DNA from: Paramecium tetraurelia
Taxonomy: Eukaryota; Ciliophora; Oligohymenophorea; Peniculida; Parameciidae
Reading direction: 5' to 3'
Assembly (NCBI RefSeq): GCF_000165425.1
Contig: NW_001799111.1
Span: 133,779 to 197,778, forward strand
DNA length: 64,000 bases
The position numbers were made by a program, and so were the translations under genes. The notes beneath the pieces were generated by a model that had not been told where the DNA came from, did not search any database, and saw only the letters and a program-made list of their open reading frames with translations. Positions 50,909-61,233 of the stretch are shown here, one piece after another (the stretch's first letter is position 1; each line of letters starts with the position of its first letter).

Positions 50909-52670
50909 ATGTCTTAAGATCGAGGCTATGATCATGGATTATCAGGGTAATCCTCGCAATCCCCTTCTCATTAGCAGACTTAGAAAAGAATGGATTAATT
51001 TTCCCTTGATTTTTTTATTGAAAAGAGATTTATCACTTAGGAGGATTTGAAACCAATTTTGGAAGATGTTAGAGTAATCAATCAACTAGAATAACTTAGT
51101 GCCAATATAATGTTGAGTCCATCAACTTGAATCCCAAGAATTAAATTCCAGCCTTGGAAGGAACAGCTTTTTCTATAATTGATCATGATGAAAATAAATT
51201 AAATGCAAGATGTGATGCAGTCAATAAAATCTTTTAATTAATAGAACAAAGAAGTAAACAAATCCTAGAAATAATTATGTTGATTCCTGAAGGTAAAATC
51301 AATTAATAACCCAGGGACTGTCTCATATGTAATTGGAACCCAAGGGAAATAAATTGAGCACATTAAATTAGAGACCAAAGCCCATCTCGTAATTAATTAA
51401 CCAATCTATGAGTTCAAATTAAGAACAGTGACAATTATTGGTAAATGCTATTTCAATATCATAGGGGAGTCTTCTCGCATCTTTTATGCAATTAAATTGA
51501 TCATAAAGCAATTGCAAGAAAGAGGAATTTCAAATGAAGATTATGCTAAAAAGGCAGAACCCCTAGATCCGAGAAGAGTCATGACAAAAGTATTTTGAAT
51601 TATTATTAGAGGCCAAATTTGCTTTTTCGAATGTGATAATAGAATATATATTAAAAAATAGAGAATTAGAGAAAAAGTACTCTGTGAGATTAAAGGGCAA
51701 ATCTATTAATGATATAAAAATAAAAGTATTGATCAAAAAGATAATTAGAAAAACAAATTGAAAAAGGATGAAGGAATATTATAAATTGATGGGACATTAT
51801 TCAATGTTTAAGAGGCAATTTAAAATATAATAAAGAAAGTGACTCAGCAATTCAAGAAGAACGAGTTCGATATAAGAATAGTAATGCCTGCTAATTTTGC
51901 ATCTAAATTAATTGGAGCGAGTAAAGAATCCTTTTATAATATATAATAGAGGGATGTTAGATTAAGGAATTAGCCAATAAAGCTAGAGGGGCATAAATAA
52001 AGGTGCTTTCAGATAAGGATGACACTGATGTCGGCTAAGGTTAGAATCCTAAGGAATTTTAGATTGTTTGGTATAAGTGACAGGATCAATGGAAAATAAA
52101 TAGGAAGCAACAATCTTGATTTTGGAATAGATTGAATGTTTCAAGAATGGAGGACCTGTATATAAATAATTAATAAGATCCTTGAAAGTGGAAAGTACAT
52201 AAATGAAAACTTCGCATAATAATACAAAAACTCAGTGCAGGTCTAAGACATGAAGCAAAGAAGGTTAGAGTGGAAGCATTAATTAGGTAGACAATAGTCA
52301 TCTTCCTCGCGTTCAGATAGAAGGCAGAGATCAAGGTCGTCGAATAAAAGGTAGAAACATGCCAGAAGATCCAGGTCTTCAAGGTACTTAAAGATTATAA
52401 TCAAGTTCCCATAAACACAAGTCCAGATAGTAAGTCCTCAAGACAAAAATAGTTGTCAAGCAATCTCTAATTGATATGATGCATAAATATTTAATTAGAT
52501 TTTGTCAGGATTTTAATGTGAAGGTACACACTCTTCCTTCTGTATATTATATATTTGATAAATAGGAAATAGGACAAGAGACTATTGTTAAGATAAGTGG
52601 AGATGTTAGAGGTTGTATAGCTGTGATCTAATATATATTAAGTGAGTAATGTAAATTGTCCAAAAGATGA
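50909..52670 (+). CDS. Multi-KH RNA-binding protein with RS region (516 aa)
   Basis: Nine introns (51074-51099, 51293-51314, 51441-51464, 51590-51611, 51726-51748, 51921-51949, 52040-52062, 52158-52177, 52384-52405) leave 1551 bases. The start MSQDRGYDHGLSGQSSQS is disordered. KH-type folds then appear: LIPEGTVSYVIGTQGKQIEHIK, IVMPANFASKLIGAKGCQIKELANKARGAQIKVL with VQVTGSMENKQEA, and a C-terminal KH-like piece (TKIVVKQSLIDMMHKYLI..ISGDVRGCIAVIQYIL). Before the last one is an Arg/Ser-rich stretch (SSSSRSDRRQRSRSS). The GxxG loops are GTQG and GAKG. This suggests a splicing or mRNA-fate regulator. Intron density is the highest in the window. Confidence 0.86.
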
Positions 52671-52699
52671 AAGTTAAAATAAAAAAATACATAATTCTC

Positions 52700-52969
52700 A
52701 TCATATTAATAAGATTAATTTCAATTTCTGAATTTCTCGATTTCAAATTGGATTCATCTACCTTTGTGTAATTTATAGAATCAATAAAAATAAAGTTTTA
52801 TTACTATTCACACTAACAATGTTATATATCAAAGGAGAATCATCTTTTTATTTATATTCATTTTTGATATATTCCCCTTTCATTGTATGTATTAATGTTT
52901 TTAAGGCATAATTTCTAAGAATATAAGAATTTCATAAGCATATCGTGTTGGTTTTATTTTTTAAACCAT
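52700..52969 (-). pseudogene. Probable decayed protein gene
   Basis: In the 567-base gap after the KH gene the minus strand shows protein-like text spread over three frames. ATG 52969 gives MVQKIKPTRYAYEIL, the next frame gives RNYALKTLIHTMKGEYIKNE and DDSPLIYNIVSVN, and another gives IDSINYTKVDESNLKSRNS. The pieces follow each other without gaps but need at least two one-base shifts, and no GT..AG intron fits. This looks like a recently dead gene whose 3' part runs toward the KH gene on the other strand. No family is recognised. The rest of 52671-53237 is AT-rich and empty. Confidence 0.35.
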
Positions 52970-53237
52970 TCCTATTATTTATTGTTGTATTTTAGTTTTC
53001 GAATATTTTGTTCTTATTTTAGAATCCAGAATGATTATTTCTAATATATAATTTATATTTATTATTATATTTAATAATACGTAATTGTACTTAATATGTT
53101 TACGCAATAATCAGTTGAATTTGCCATATATTTATTTATAGAAATTAGTAATATGATTTATAAGATTAATAAATAGTGACGTATGAAATGCTGCTAATAC
53201 CTAAATTGATTGTCGAATTAATACTTTAAAAAATTAA

Positions 53238-54249
53238 ATGTCTGATTTTATTCAATGGACATATGATAATAGACTTCAGATCTCTATAGACTTAGCAGCT
53301 GGTTCAGTTAGTGGAATGTATTTGATAATTAATTACTCTAAATAGAGCAAATTGTATATCAAGTCATCCATTAGACACTGTTAAAGTTAGGATGCAAATG
53401 TCTAATGATGGAGTGTTGTCAACTTTAAGGAATATTTTCAAAAATGAAGGAACAAAGGGTTTCTATAAAGGAATGTCATTTCCTATACTTTCCATACCTA
53501 TTACAAACGCGATAGTTTTTTCTGTCTATGAATTTTGGAGATCATTTTTTATTGGAAATTCGAACAAATAACTAACATACTTTTAAACGTAATTTTTTTC
53601 GAGATAATTATTAGTGCTTTTTGTGGAAGTATTGCAGGCAGCTCAGCAGCCTTTTTTTCATGTCCAATAGAGCTGACCAAGTGCAAATTGTAGATGCAAT
53701 CAACAGAAAAAATATATAAAAATCCTATGGACTGCATTCAATAAGTAAGTTTTTGTACGACAATATTTTTAGATATATAAAAAGGAAGGTTTTAAGTCCT
53801 TATTTCGTGGAATGTGTGCTACTCAATAAAGAGAAATTCTAGGTTATTCGGCTTAGTTTGCAGTCTATGAATTGATCAAAGACTTCTTATGTGGTTTGTC
53901 TTAAAAGGCAGAACCATCCACAACAAATCTTTTAATTTCAGGAGGTTTAGCCGGAGTTTCATGCTGGACGATAGGATATCCTTAGGATGTATTTGTCCTT
54001 ATTAAAATTTAGACTATAAAGACTATTTTGTAATGCTAAAAATCAACAGATTAAGGCATTTATAAAGTTAGATTTTATGATGGGGGTTTTTTAGATTGCT
54101 TAAGAAAAAAAATAATCTCGGAAGGACTTAGATCAATATGGAAAGGATATTCTGTTTGTATTTTGAGATCATTCTATGCCAACGCTATCGGATTTTATGC
54201 ATACGAATTAGCAAAAGAAAATATTACTTCGTACTATTAATAATATTGA
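53238..54249 (+). CDS. Mitochondrial carrier family transporter (301 aa)
   Basis: Introns 53318-53345, 53589-53614, 53745-53772 and 53989-54012 leave 906 bases. The three-fold carrier repeat is complete. Each repeat has the Px(D/E)xx(K/R) signature after its odd helix: SSHPLDTVKVRMQ, SCPIELTKCKLQMQ and GYPQDTIKT. Second-helix ends GFYKGM, SLFRGM and SIWKGY follow. The third signature only appears after removing the 24-base intron at 53989, which has no stop and would otherwise add eight residues inside the motif. Six membrane helices in the inner mitochondrial membrane are expected. The substrate-contact residues suggest a solute carrier of the carnitine/amino-acid type, but that is a guess. 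Confidence 0.92.
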
Positions 54250-54306
54250 AATCTGTGAATAATTTCATTGTTTATATTATACTCAATTCAAAAGAAAGTT
54301 ATGAAT

Positions 54307-54546
54307 TCAGTTTACAAACATCTTGTCCTAGTCGATATCATCAAGTTTTTCTTTGGATTTATTCATTCTCCTAAGTATGATAGGATTTTTGGAAATTTAA
54401 TAAGGGACCTTTCCTCTTCTAATTTCGTTGAATTCAGCCAATGAGCCCACACTCTTTAGATATTGCTCAAAGTTGTCGTTTGTTGTTTTAGTACTATTAA
54501 TAGAAGTAGAGCAGGATAATTTTTTCTTATTTATCGAACATCCCAT
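54307..54546 (-). CDS. Small MGC-start protein (79 aa), possibly N-myristoylated
   Basis: An 80-codon frame from ATG 54546 to TGA 54307-54309. It starts MGCSINKKKLSCST: Gly2, Cys3, Ser6-like spacing and downstream Lys residues match an N-myristoylation plus palmitoylation signal. The rest is a polar helix (NFEQYLKSVGSLAEFNEIRRGK..) and a basic/acidic tail. No domain is recognised. If real, it would be a small membrane-tethered adaptor. Short length limits confidence, but composition and the clean N-terminal signal favour a gene. Confidence 0.55.
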
Positions 54547-54761
54547 TTATTAATATAAAGTATGTAATTTAATTTTAAACATTCATTGATTAATAATATA
54601 AAAACATTTATTTCGATTTAAACATAATTACTTGAATTTAATTATCAACATTTTTCTAATATATATATAATATTATGATAATAACTTAAATAGTATTATT
54701 TAAAAGCAAAAAAGGTAAGGAATTTCTAAAATAAAGCCAAAATTGATTTTATTGATATTAT

Positions 54762-56118
54762 TCATTCAAAGGCAGGATCACAGAACAGAACTGTAGGCAA
54801 TTTAGGTGCTTAAGAACAGTTCTAATAATATTTGATTTATAATAAGAATTCAGTAAATGGGTTTATTAGATCTTTATATAACCTATAACTAACATGATCC
54901 ATTTCATCTGCTAAATGCATGATGCATTAACTTGCCTAGCAATTTTCTAATTTATATGTAAGAAAATACTGTATAATTCCTGTGCCTAAGTATATGGAAT
55001 GATGTTGTCAGCTTTACCATGTAGAATAAAGGTAGGGATCTTAACTTTTTTAATTTGATCTAAATTGTCAAATCTCTATCTGATAAGATATTAGGCCCAT
55101 GATCCTACATAATCTCTGACAGCTGCTTTTAATGATGTAAATGGAGACATCAAAGCTAGACAGGCCGGCTTGTATTTACTAGCAAGATAGGTGGCAGGTC
55201 CACTACCTATGCTTCGACCAAAAATAATGATACGATTTTCATTATAACCCAATCTTTTGGTAAGATAATTGTAAACGTATTCAGCATCTTTCAATATGAA
55301 TTCTGCATTAGGCTATTCGTTTTTGTACTTACCATATCCTGGGTATTCCATGGCTATGGCTGATACCTAGGGCTAATTATGGTATAAGTACTTGTAAGTT
55401 GTCTCTGAGATGAATAAGGAACTTATATGATTAAGTTATATCTTCGCAATTGGCATGGAAATACATTACAATGTTGGGAGAATGAATTTTTGAATCTACG
55501 TACATGCATGGGATATGTCCGAAGATATGATGCGATTCTCTGGAGTTGGATCTTTGAGGGATGGGTTCATCTTCTAACAATTTTTCTTTCTTTTTATCCA
55601 TTAATTCTTTGGGTAATTTAATGAGAGGTTGACTGAAACAGATGCTTTTTTCGTATTTGGTTTTTTTGATTGGATAAAAATTGGATGACATCCTACACAA
55701 TTAAGGCTTTTTGGTTGTAATTTAAATGGATTGCATGTTTAATTTTTACAATTTGGACGAAACATCAGGACTTCCCTCGTTAGAATCAAATGAGGGGGAA
55801 TTAATTTCACTAGTTTATCTTCTTCTCTACCTCTAAGTAAGAGGTTTGCAAGGAAAATTAGGGATGGGTTATAATTGAGATTCGCTATTGGAGTTGAATA
55901 AATAAAGATTACGTGGGTTCTTCATTAAAGAAATGTTCATCTTCAAATTCCAATTCGCTCTACTTAAAGTACATTCCTCTTTTTTTTGTTGTTCTGGGGA
56001 CGTAATTTTAGAAGGTTGGATAGAGTTTTTTGTACTTAGGAATCCATAATATTTGTCCTTGTTCATGCTCATTGGATATTTGTTTTGGAGCAGGGAAAAA
56101 AATGAAGTCTAGGTCCAT
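54762..56118 (-). CDS. ABHD17-type alpha/beta hydrolase (426 aa)
   Basis: Introns 55885-55912, 55367-55391 and 54947-54969 leave 1281 bases. The N-terminus MDLDFIFFPAPKQ and WIPKY match the usual start of this group. A ~150-residue disordered insertion follows, then the hydrolase core: IVMYFHANCEDI (oxyanion strand), AIAMEYPGYGKY, the nucleophile elbow IIIFGRSIGSGPATYLAS with Ser in GRSIG, SPFTSLKAAVRD, the acid strand FILHGKADNIIP, and the His in DEMDHVSY. Relatives remove palmitate from membrane proteins. A second ATG at 56072 opens another long frame (MSMNKDKYYG), but only the 56118 start plus the 28-base intron gives the family N-terminus. Its ATG is 21 bases from that of the next gene on the other strand. 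Confidence 0.9.
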
Positions 56119-56139
56119 TAATTAATATTATTGTAATTA

Positions 56140-56797
56140 ATGAATAAAGAGAGTGAGAAATAATTAAATGAAAAAGGAGCAACCAAACAATTGCAAAAGA
56201 TAATTGGAGTAAGAACACACATCATTATTATAAGTCTAGGCCCATGCCCAATTACATAATGTTTGATGGGGAAGGCAATTATGGGAGAAAGTAACTGTAA
56301 GGTAATTTTACAAAAACGAAGACTTAGATCACAAGAATTTGAAAGTGTAAATAAATTTGCATTGGAAAGGGGAGGAGAATGTTGAGGAGTAGAATAAGAA
56401 TTGTGAAACTGAAAATAAGCAAATCTTACCCAAAATTTTGAATTTAAAAGTTATTTTTATGTATTATCTAATAAGAAGTCCTAAGATGTTGAACCAATGA
56501 AGACAACAATCAGTATAGGTAGTTTAATATTTGAGAATTTAAGAACATCAAAAGAGATTTGGTAAATACAGTCTGAGGTATTTACAAAAAACAAACCCAT
56601 TTGGCAACAAGGATGGTTTGCAGGATGATAAATTTGAAGTAAGCTCAGCGAGATATGGGAAATTCTATACAAATGAGAGCGACCATAAAAATTTATTACG
56701 GGAATTTGATAATAAATACTGCGTCATCCCTGTCTAATAACCTATATTAAAGTATCATAGTTTGAAATCATCATTATTCAATAATAAAAATTAATGA
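56140..56797 (+). CDS. Hypothetical protein (186 aa)
   Basis: ATG 56140 to TGA 56795-56797. Four introns (56209-56234, 56302-56321, 56450-56475, 56519-56543) leave 561 bases and join pieces that otherwise hit TGA. The protein is polar: KQLQKIIGSRPMPNYIMFDGEGNYGRKQLQ, then an acidic stretch and EHQKRFGKYSLRYLQKTNPFGNKDGLQDD, ending KYCVIPVQQPILKYHSLKS. No family is recognised and no membrane segment is seen. Its stop overlaps the ATG of the next gene (ATGA at 56794-56797), an arrangement that is rare in eukaryotes. Confidence 0.68.
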
Positions 56798-57648
56798 GAG
56801 GATTTATAATACGCTTTGCATTCGCTGAATAAGTCTCCATACAATCTCAGACTTATTTAAAAAGATCATACAAGGAAGCCACTGTGGAAATGGCCATAAA
56901 CCCAATCAACCCATATCACCAATGGTTCATCAAAGTAATCTTAAATTTTATATTTTTAGCTTGATGGCAAAAGTGCAAAGACTCAGCAACGCAACATCTT
57001 GGCAGTCCCTTCTCCATAATTGGCTGCCTGCATTGCATCAGAATTCAATCGACAGAAGGAATACTTGAGTTTCAAGCAAATGCCTCTTTTAATGCTCGCT
57101 AGAAATGCTATTGATTTAGATTACGATGCAACCAATAGAGAATACATCGAAAAAGCTATTGTTAACCATTTAGAAAATGATGTTATTCTACATCGTAAAA
57201 ACTAAAAGTCGTAACTTCTCCAAATTCAGTAACAATAATTGGATCCACAATTGAGATTCTTCAATTCTAAATTCGGAATGGACATTTAATCAAATGATGG
57301 AGTTCAGATTGGATCACTTAGCCAACAAAATATAGTCAAAATTGAATCCTTAATCAGAGGATTGAATAATTGGTAATTAGTCAGTCTCAGTTCTCAAGCA
57401 GGTATAAAATTAATATTATATTATTAGATAATCTAAAATCTTGTATATTGGCTATCCAACTATCCTATGGTCAAGTTGATTTAGAGAAAGCCTTGTCTCT
57501 ATGCGATATTGAAAATTAATTTAATAAGAAAGTCATTGAAAATGAGAATCCACAAGAATCGGATAGTGAAGATAACATAATTTCCATGAATGTAAAAGCT
57601 GCCCAACTCTTCTCATCGCTAATTTATTCCTAAAGTATCCTCTATTGA
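56794..57648 (+). CDS. atp12: ATP12-type F1-ATPase assembly chaperone (267 aa)
   Basis: Introns 56935-56959 and 57402-57427 leave 804 bases. Visible family pieces in order: RSYKEATVE near the start, then LDGKSAKTQQRNILAVPSPQLAACIASEFNRQ, the core KQMPLLMLARNAIDLDYDATNREYIEKAIVNHLENDVILHRKN, LDPQLRFFNSKFGMDI, and LVSLSSQADNLKSCILAIQL. ATP12 chaperones the alpha subunit while the mitochondrial F1 sector is assembled. The first ~20 residues (MRGFIIRFAFAEQVS) are a plausible mitochondrial presequence, which supports this start. It begins inside the stop codon of the preceding gene. The next in-frame Met lies after conserved residues, so a later start is unlikely. Confidence 0.88.
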
Positions 57649-57731
57649 TATTTCTGTTTATTGTATATAGAATGAAATAATTTCATTAAGATTTTTAATT
57701 ACACAAATAAATAAATGTCAACTAAAATCAA

Positions 57732-58483
57732 TCAGGACTTAAAGGCTTTCGGCTAGAATGTAGATATTGATTATGAAACTCTTGTTAAGATTTCTGTATG
57801 TGTCTTCCTATCTACTCTCGCAACCGGTGAGGGACCAGGAACTTACTTAAGTGGGAGACTTTTCCTTAGATCCACTTTAGGCTAAGGCTTATATTGAGGT
57901 TCTCTTTAAATGTCAAACGGAGTCAGGTCTGGTCCCAAGTTGCTTGTGATGCATCCATATAACATTCTACGCTCACAACAATTAATTACGTTTCATAATC
58001 GAGTAATTACAGTAAGAACCCTGGGTTTGGCCTTACATATGGTCTTTTTTATTTTAGAAATCTTAATGCTTGTTCTACTGTATATTGATAGCTTTTCATG
58101 AGATAGGCCAGTACAAGGGTAGCTGATCTCGAGATGCCTGCTGCACAATGAACAAGAACATTTTATTAAGATTTCAATGCTTTTTCGATGAATAAGAAAG
58201 ATCTTTCGAAAACATTACTGATTTGAGAATTCATATTGTCATGAATGTCCAAGTAAATTTATTTGTATTTAGGACCCATCATGATTTCTATGTATTGAAA
58301 CTTATTACTTTCTTCTGTGCAGATGGACAAAATGCAATTTACGTTATTGATTTCCAAAATTTATTAATTATGTAAGCAATCCAAATTTCCAAGAAATAAC
58401 TTTCCTCTTTCTTTCTCTGACAACACTAAACTAATTGGTTACTCTCCAGGTAAGGTGTATTTAAGCATATGCAAACCCTTCAT
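57732..58483 (-). CDS. Dual-specificity protein phosphatase (242 aa)
   Basis: ATG 58483 to TGA 57732-57734 with one intron (57967-57989), 729 coding bases. The catalytic loop [19 protein letters not shown] is the DSP signature (HCxxGxSRS), with the nucleophilic Cys and the phosphate-binding Arg. The general acid Asp lies in YLDIHDNM. Upstream, [19 protein letters not shown] begins the domain, and [35 protein letters not shown] ends it, as in MAPK phosphatases and small atypical DSPs. The C-terminal ~70 residues are Pro/Gln-rich and unstructured. A plus-strand frame starting at 57718 is the complement of this tail and is a shadow. Confidence 0.93.
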
Positions 58484-58617
58484 TATAAATAAAATTTATT
58501 TAATTATTTGAATGCATTTCACTACAATAAAATATAATCATAAGTATATTTATGTTAATATCCACAATACTATTGAAGGAAAGGAATCAAAACATATATT
58601 ATTTTTTATCTTTTAAA

Positions 58618-59021
58618 TCAATTTTGACCGTCTTATAAGTCCTTCTAGATGCAATAGCACAACCCTAATTTATCGCATATGACACCTTCGCAATTCAATA
58701 CGAAACCCTTGCAACAAGGACAATCTTTATATTTTTCTAATAAATCCATCATCTAATCCGGGTCCTCAGGATCGATATCGAAGAATAGCTGATTATATTA
58801 TGGCAATTCAATACTTCTTTTTGTTTTTGAAGCACATTAATTTCATATTCTTCAATTTGTTTATCAGTAAGCTCCTTTGGAATCTATTATTATTCCTGTG
58901 GTTTACTACAGAATGGGCAATTTTAGATGCCATGAAGATGATAAAAATTGAGTTTGAATTCGATACAATCAGGAGATGGCTTAATTTGAGGTTCTTGCTA
59001 AATTTCCTCTTATTATGACAT
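58618..59021 (-). CDS. Small Cys-rich, probably zinc-binding protein (125 aa)
   Basis: ATG 59021 to TGA 58618-58620 with one 26-base intron (58789-58814); 378 bases. Cys pairs occur as CPFC, then CPCC, CEGVIC and CYC, enough for one or two zinc sites. The first part is Gln/Glu/Pro-rich (MSQQEEIQQEPQIKPS) with LNFYHLHGIQNCPFC. The middle is a charged helix with KELTDKQIEEYEINVLQ. No named family is recognised. The start is only 11 bases from that of the divergent gene at 59033, the tightest pair in the window. Confidence 0.72.
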
Positions 59022-59032
59022 TAAATTAATAA

Positions 59033-59506
59033 ATGATAAAAAGAACCTTTTTTGGACTTTCTCTAAGGGACAAACAGAAATTTACCTACAAAGAGGAAAA
59101 TGGGTTGCTCTGTTATACATTTACTTAAATAATTTTAGTTGGCTAAGGCGAAGCAAAGATTTATGGACTTTCTAGTAATAAGAAGATTTTGATTGCTTCT
59201 TTGAAAGGAAAACAAAACTAATGCCAATGCAAATTTATCATGGATGAAAATAACTTTACTCATTTAATATGTGTTGGGGATGAATCTGCTTCGGTCCATG
59301 TGTTGGGATATAAGTTAGGAAAATAGGTTTAGGAAATAGAGGAAAATTATTAACAAGAAAATTTGGTGTTCTAAGATGAATTTAGAGCATTACAACCAGT
59401 TGAAGAGAGGGAATTAGACTCAGATGAGTTTGAGTTGCTTTCTAAGAAAGATAAAAAAGAATATAAAAAAAAACAAAAGCAAAAGTAAAAATAGGAAAAT
59501 TATTGA
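59033..59506 (+). CDS. Hypothetical protein (157 aa)
   Basis: An intronless frame, ATG 59033 to TGA 59504-59506. The first ~110 residues look like a beta-rich fold (GLLCYTFTQIILVGQGEAKIYGLSSNKKILIASL, FTHLICVGDESASVHVLGYKL). The last ~50 are an acidic then Lys/Gln-rich tail (EFELLSKKDKKEYKKKQKQ). The family is not recognised. It may be a single propeller-like or PH-like module. Transcribed away from the zinc-binding protein gene across an 11-base gap. Confidence 0.68.
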
Positions 59507-59562
59507 GTAATAGTGTTTTGTTGTGATATATTAAAAATTATTAGTTAAATATTTTCTTTGAA

Positions 59563-61163
59563 ATGTTCAAATCAATCTAAAAATGGAGAATGAGAAATTA
59601 GCTTAAGCTCTACTTTTTACTGTTGTCTCTATTCTCTACATTATTGATTGGGATTATTCTAGTCGTCACTCAGAATATTGTGTATTAAGAGTTAGTTTAG
59701 ATTACATAATAGATATCAACCAAATTGACAGAAAATTAAATTTCAAATTAGTTTGAAGCACAAATGCATATGTTTTTCGATGTTATTAATAAAAGTACAA
59801 TATCCTCATATTGAAGATTATAGAGCTCTTGATACTATTGCAAATTTATTTAAATTTGTGTAATCTGAAATGACTTTCGTAAGCTCCAAATGCGATTAAT
59901 GTCCAGTAAACTAAACTTAGAACTATAGGTAATCAAATATTTGCTATAATATTTTCAACTAAAAGAGTGGATAGGAGTTGAATTAAATACAACAAAAACA
60001 TTTATTCTACTATTTGAAACATTAGGGTTTGTTGTAGGAACTGTTGTTGCTTTTTGATCCTGAATAATTTATTATTGGAAATTGGTCCATAGGATAAAGT
60101 AAGGAATCCTATTTTTCTGCCTACTAGGCTATAGGTTATTATTCTACCTTTGATATTGCAACAAGGCCATTTTACATTAATCATATCAAAAAGGCTAATT
60201 CATCTCATTATATTTTTAGTGATGTGTTTTTTAACTTTGAAAAAGAATATAAAGTCACAATCTCAAAAAACATTACAACTGACGTAACAGATGGAATTGT
60301 AGGCACGTAATTTGAATTTAAAATAATTAAGAAGTTCTTTTAAGAAAACTTCCTAATTCTCAACTAAGACGGATTAATATTGATTGGAAATGTATAAATG
60401 TATTTTTAACCAAACAGAACTAATGTTTATTTTTTTAATGAAAGTTTGACAGGTTTTAATGAATATGATTGGAGCTCCGTAAAGAATTACATGGATAACA
60501 ATGTTTTGGATTCTAATTGTACAACTAACAATTCTTAATATTTATGTAGATAAAATAAAATTACTTAGATAAATGTTATGATATTTGGGAAATTTTTGCG
60601 GTTTTCCAATTTAATATTGATTATGTAAAAAAGTGTTTATTTTAAGATTAAAGAATATAGAGCAGGACAAAGATCTAGAAGACCAGTTACTTTGGATAAG
60701 GGATCAGAAGAACAATCAAATCGCAACATTACTCATTATTCAATTATCAGCTGCCTTTGGAACAAGTGTAATTGCCATTTTGATTTTGAGATACATTTGC
60801 AGATACATGACATATCTAGAGAGATTGGCCAATTCCCATATTCAAAACAAGCCTGTTGACTTTCAGGTGTATGCATTTCTAAGAGAAATAAAACAACACT
60901 AAAGATCAAGCTCCACAAACATCACACTAAATCTATCGGATTCCTATTACAAATTAATCTCATAGTTAACAGCAAGACCATTTATAAAGAATGAGGAATG
61001 CAAGAATTTTGAATCTTTTCAATTTCCATACTATAAAAAAAAGATAAATCTATCCAAGTGGAACATTGTTACTTCACAATTAAATAATAAGAACGAGAGA
61101 ATTAAATCAAGTTACAAGGCTCTAATATTGAATCTTTTAAGATAATCATATTAAACTTGTTGA
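59563..61163 (+). CDS. Two-TM receptor-like membrane protein (515 aa)
   Basis: Introns 59795-59825 and 60625-60646 leave 1548 bases. After a short basic N-terminus (MFKSIQKWRMRNQ) is a membrane segment LKLYFLLLSLFSTLLIGIILVV. Then comes a ~290-residue outside region with Cys pairs (SKCDQCPVN) and strands such as YYSTFDIATRPFYI and NFLILNQDGLILI. A second membrane segment IATLLIIQLSAAFGTSVIAILILRYICRYM is followed by a ~150-residue cytoplasmic tail. This layout (TM, Cache-like sensor, TM, tail) resembles ciliate ligand-sensing receptors, but no HAMP, kinase or cyclase domain is visible. A Cache fold is inferred from the pattern, not proven. Confidence 0.72.
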
Positions 61164-61233
61164 TCCAATATAATACCTATTGTTCTCTTTATTTAAATTT
61201 AATTAATAATCCACGTATATTAAATTAATTAAA

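Noticed and set aside
55869-56072. Start of the ABHD17-like gene at ATG 56072 (MSMNKDKYYG).
   Set aside because: The ATG at 56118 with a 28-base intron at 55885-55912 gives the family N-terminus and an exact total length; the 56072 frame does not.
57718-57900. Plus-strand [18 protein letters not shown].., possible COMM-like protein.
   Set aside because: It is the complement of the C-terminal tail of the dual-specificity phosphatase, whose minus-strand exon is supported by a 23-base intron and correct total length.
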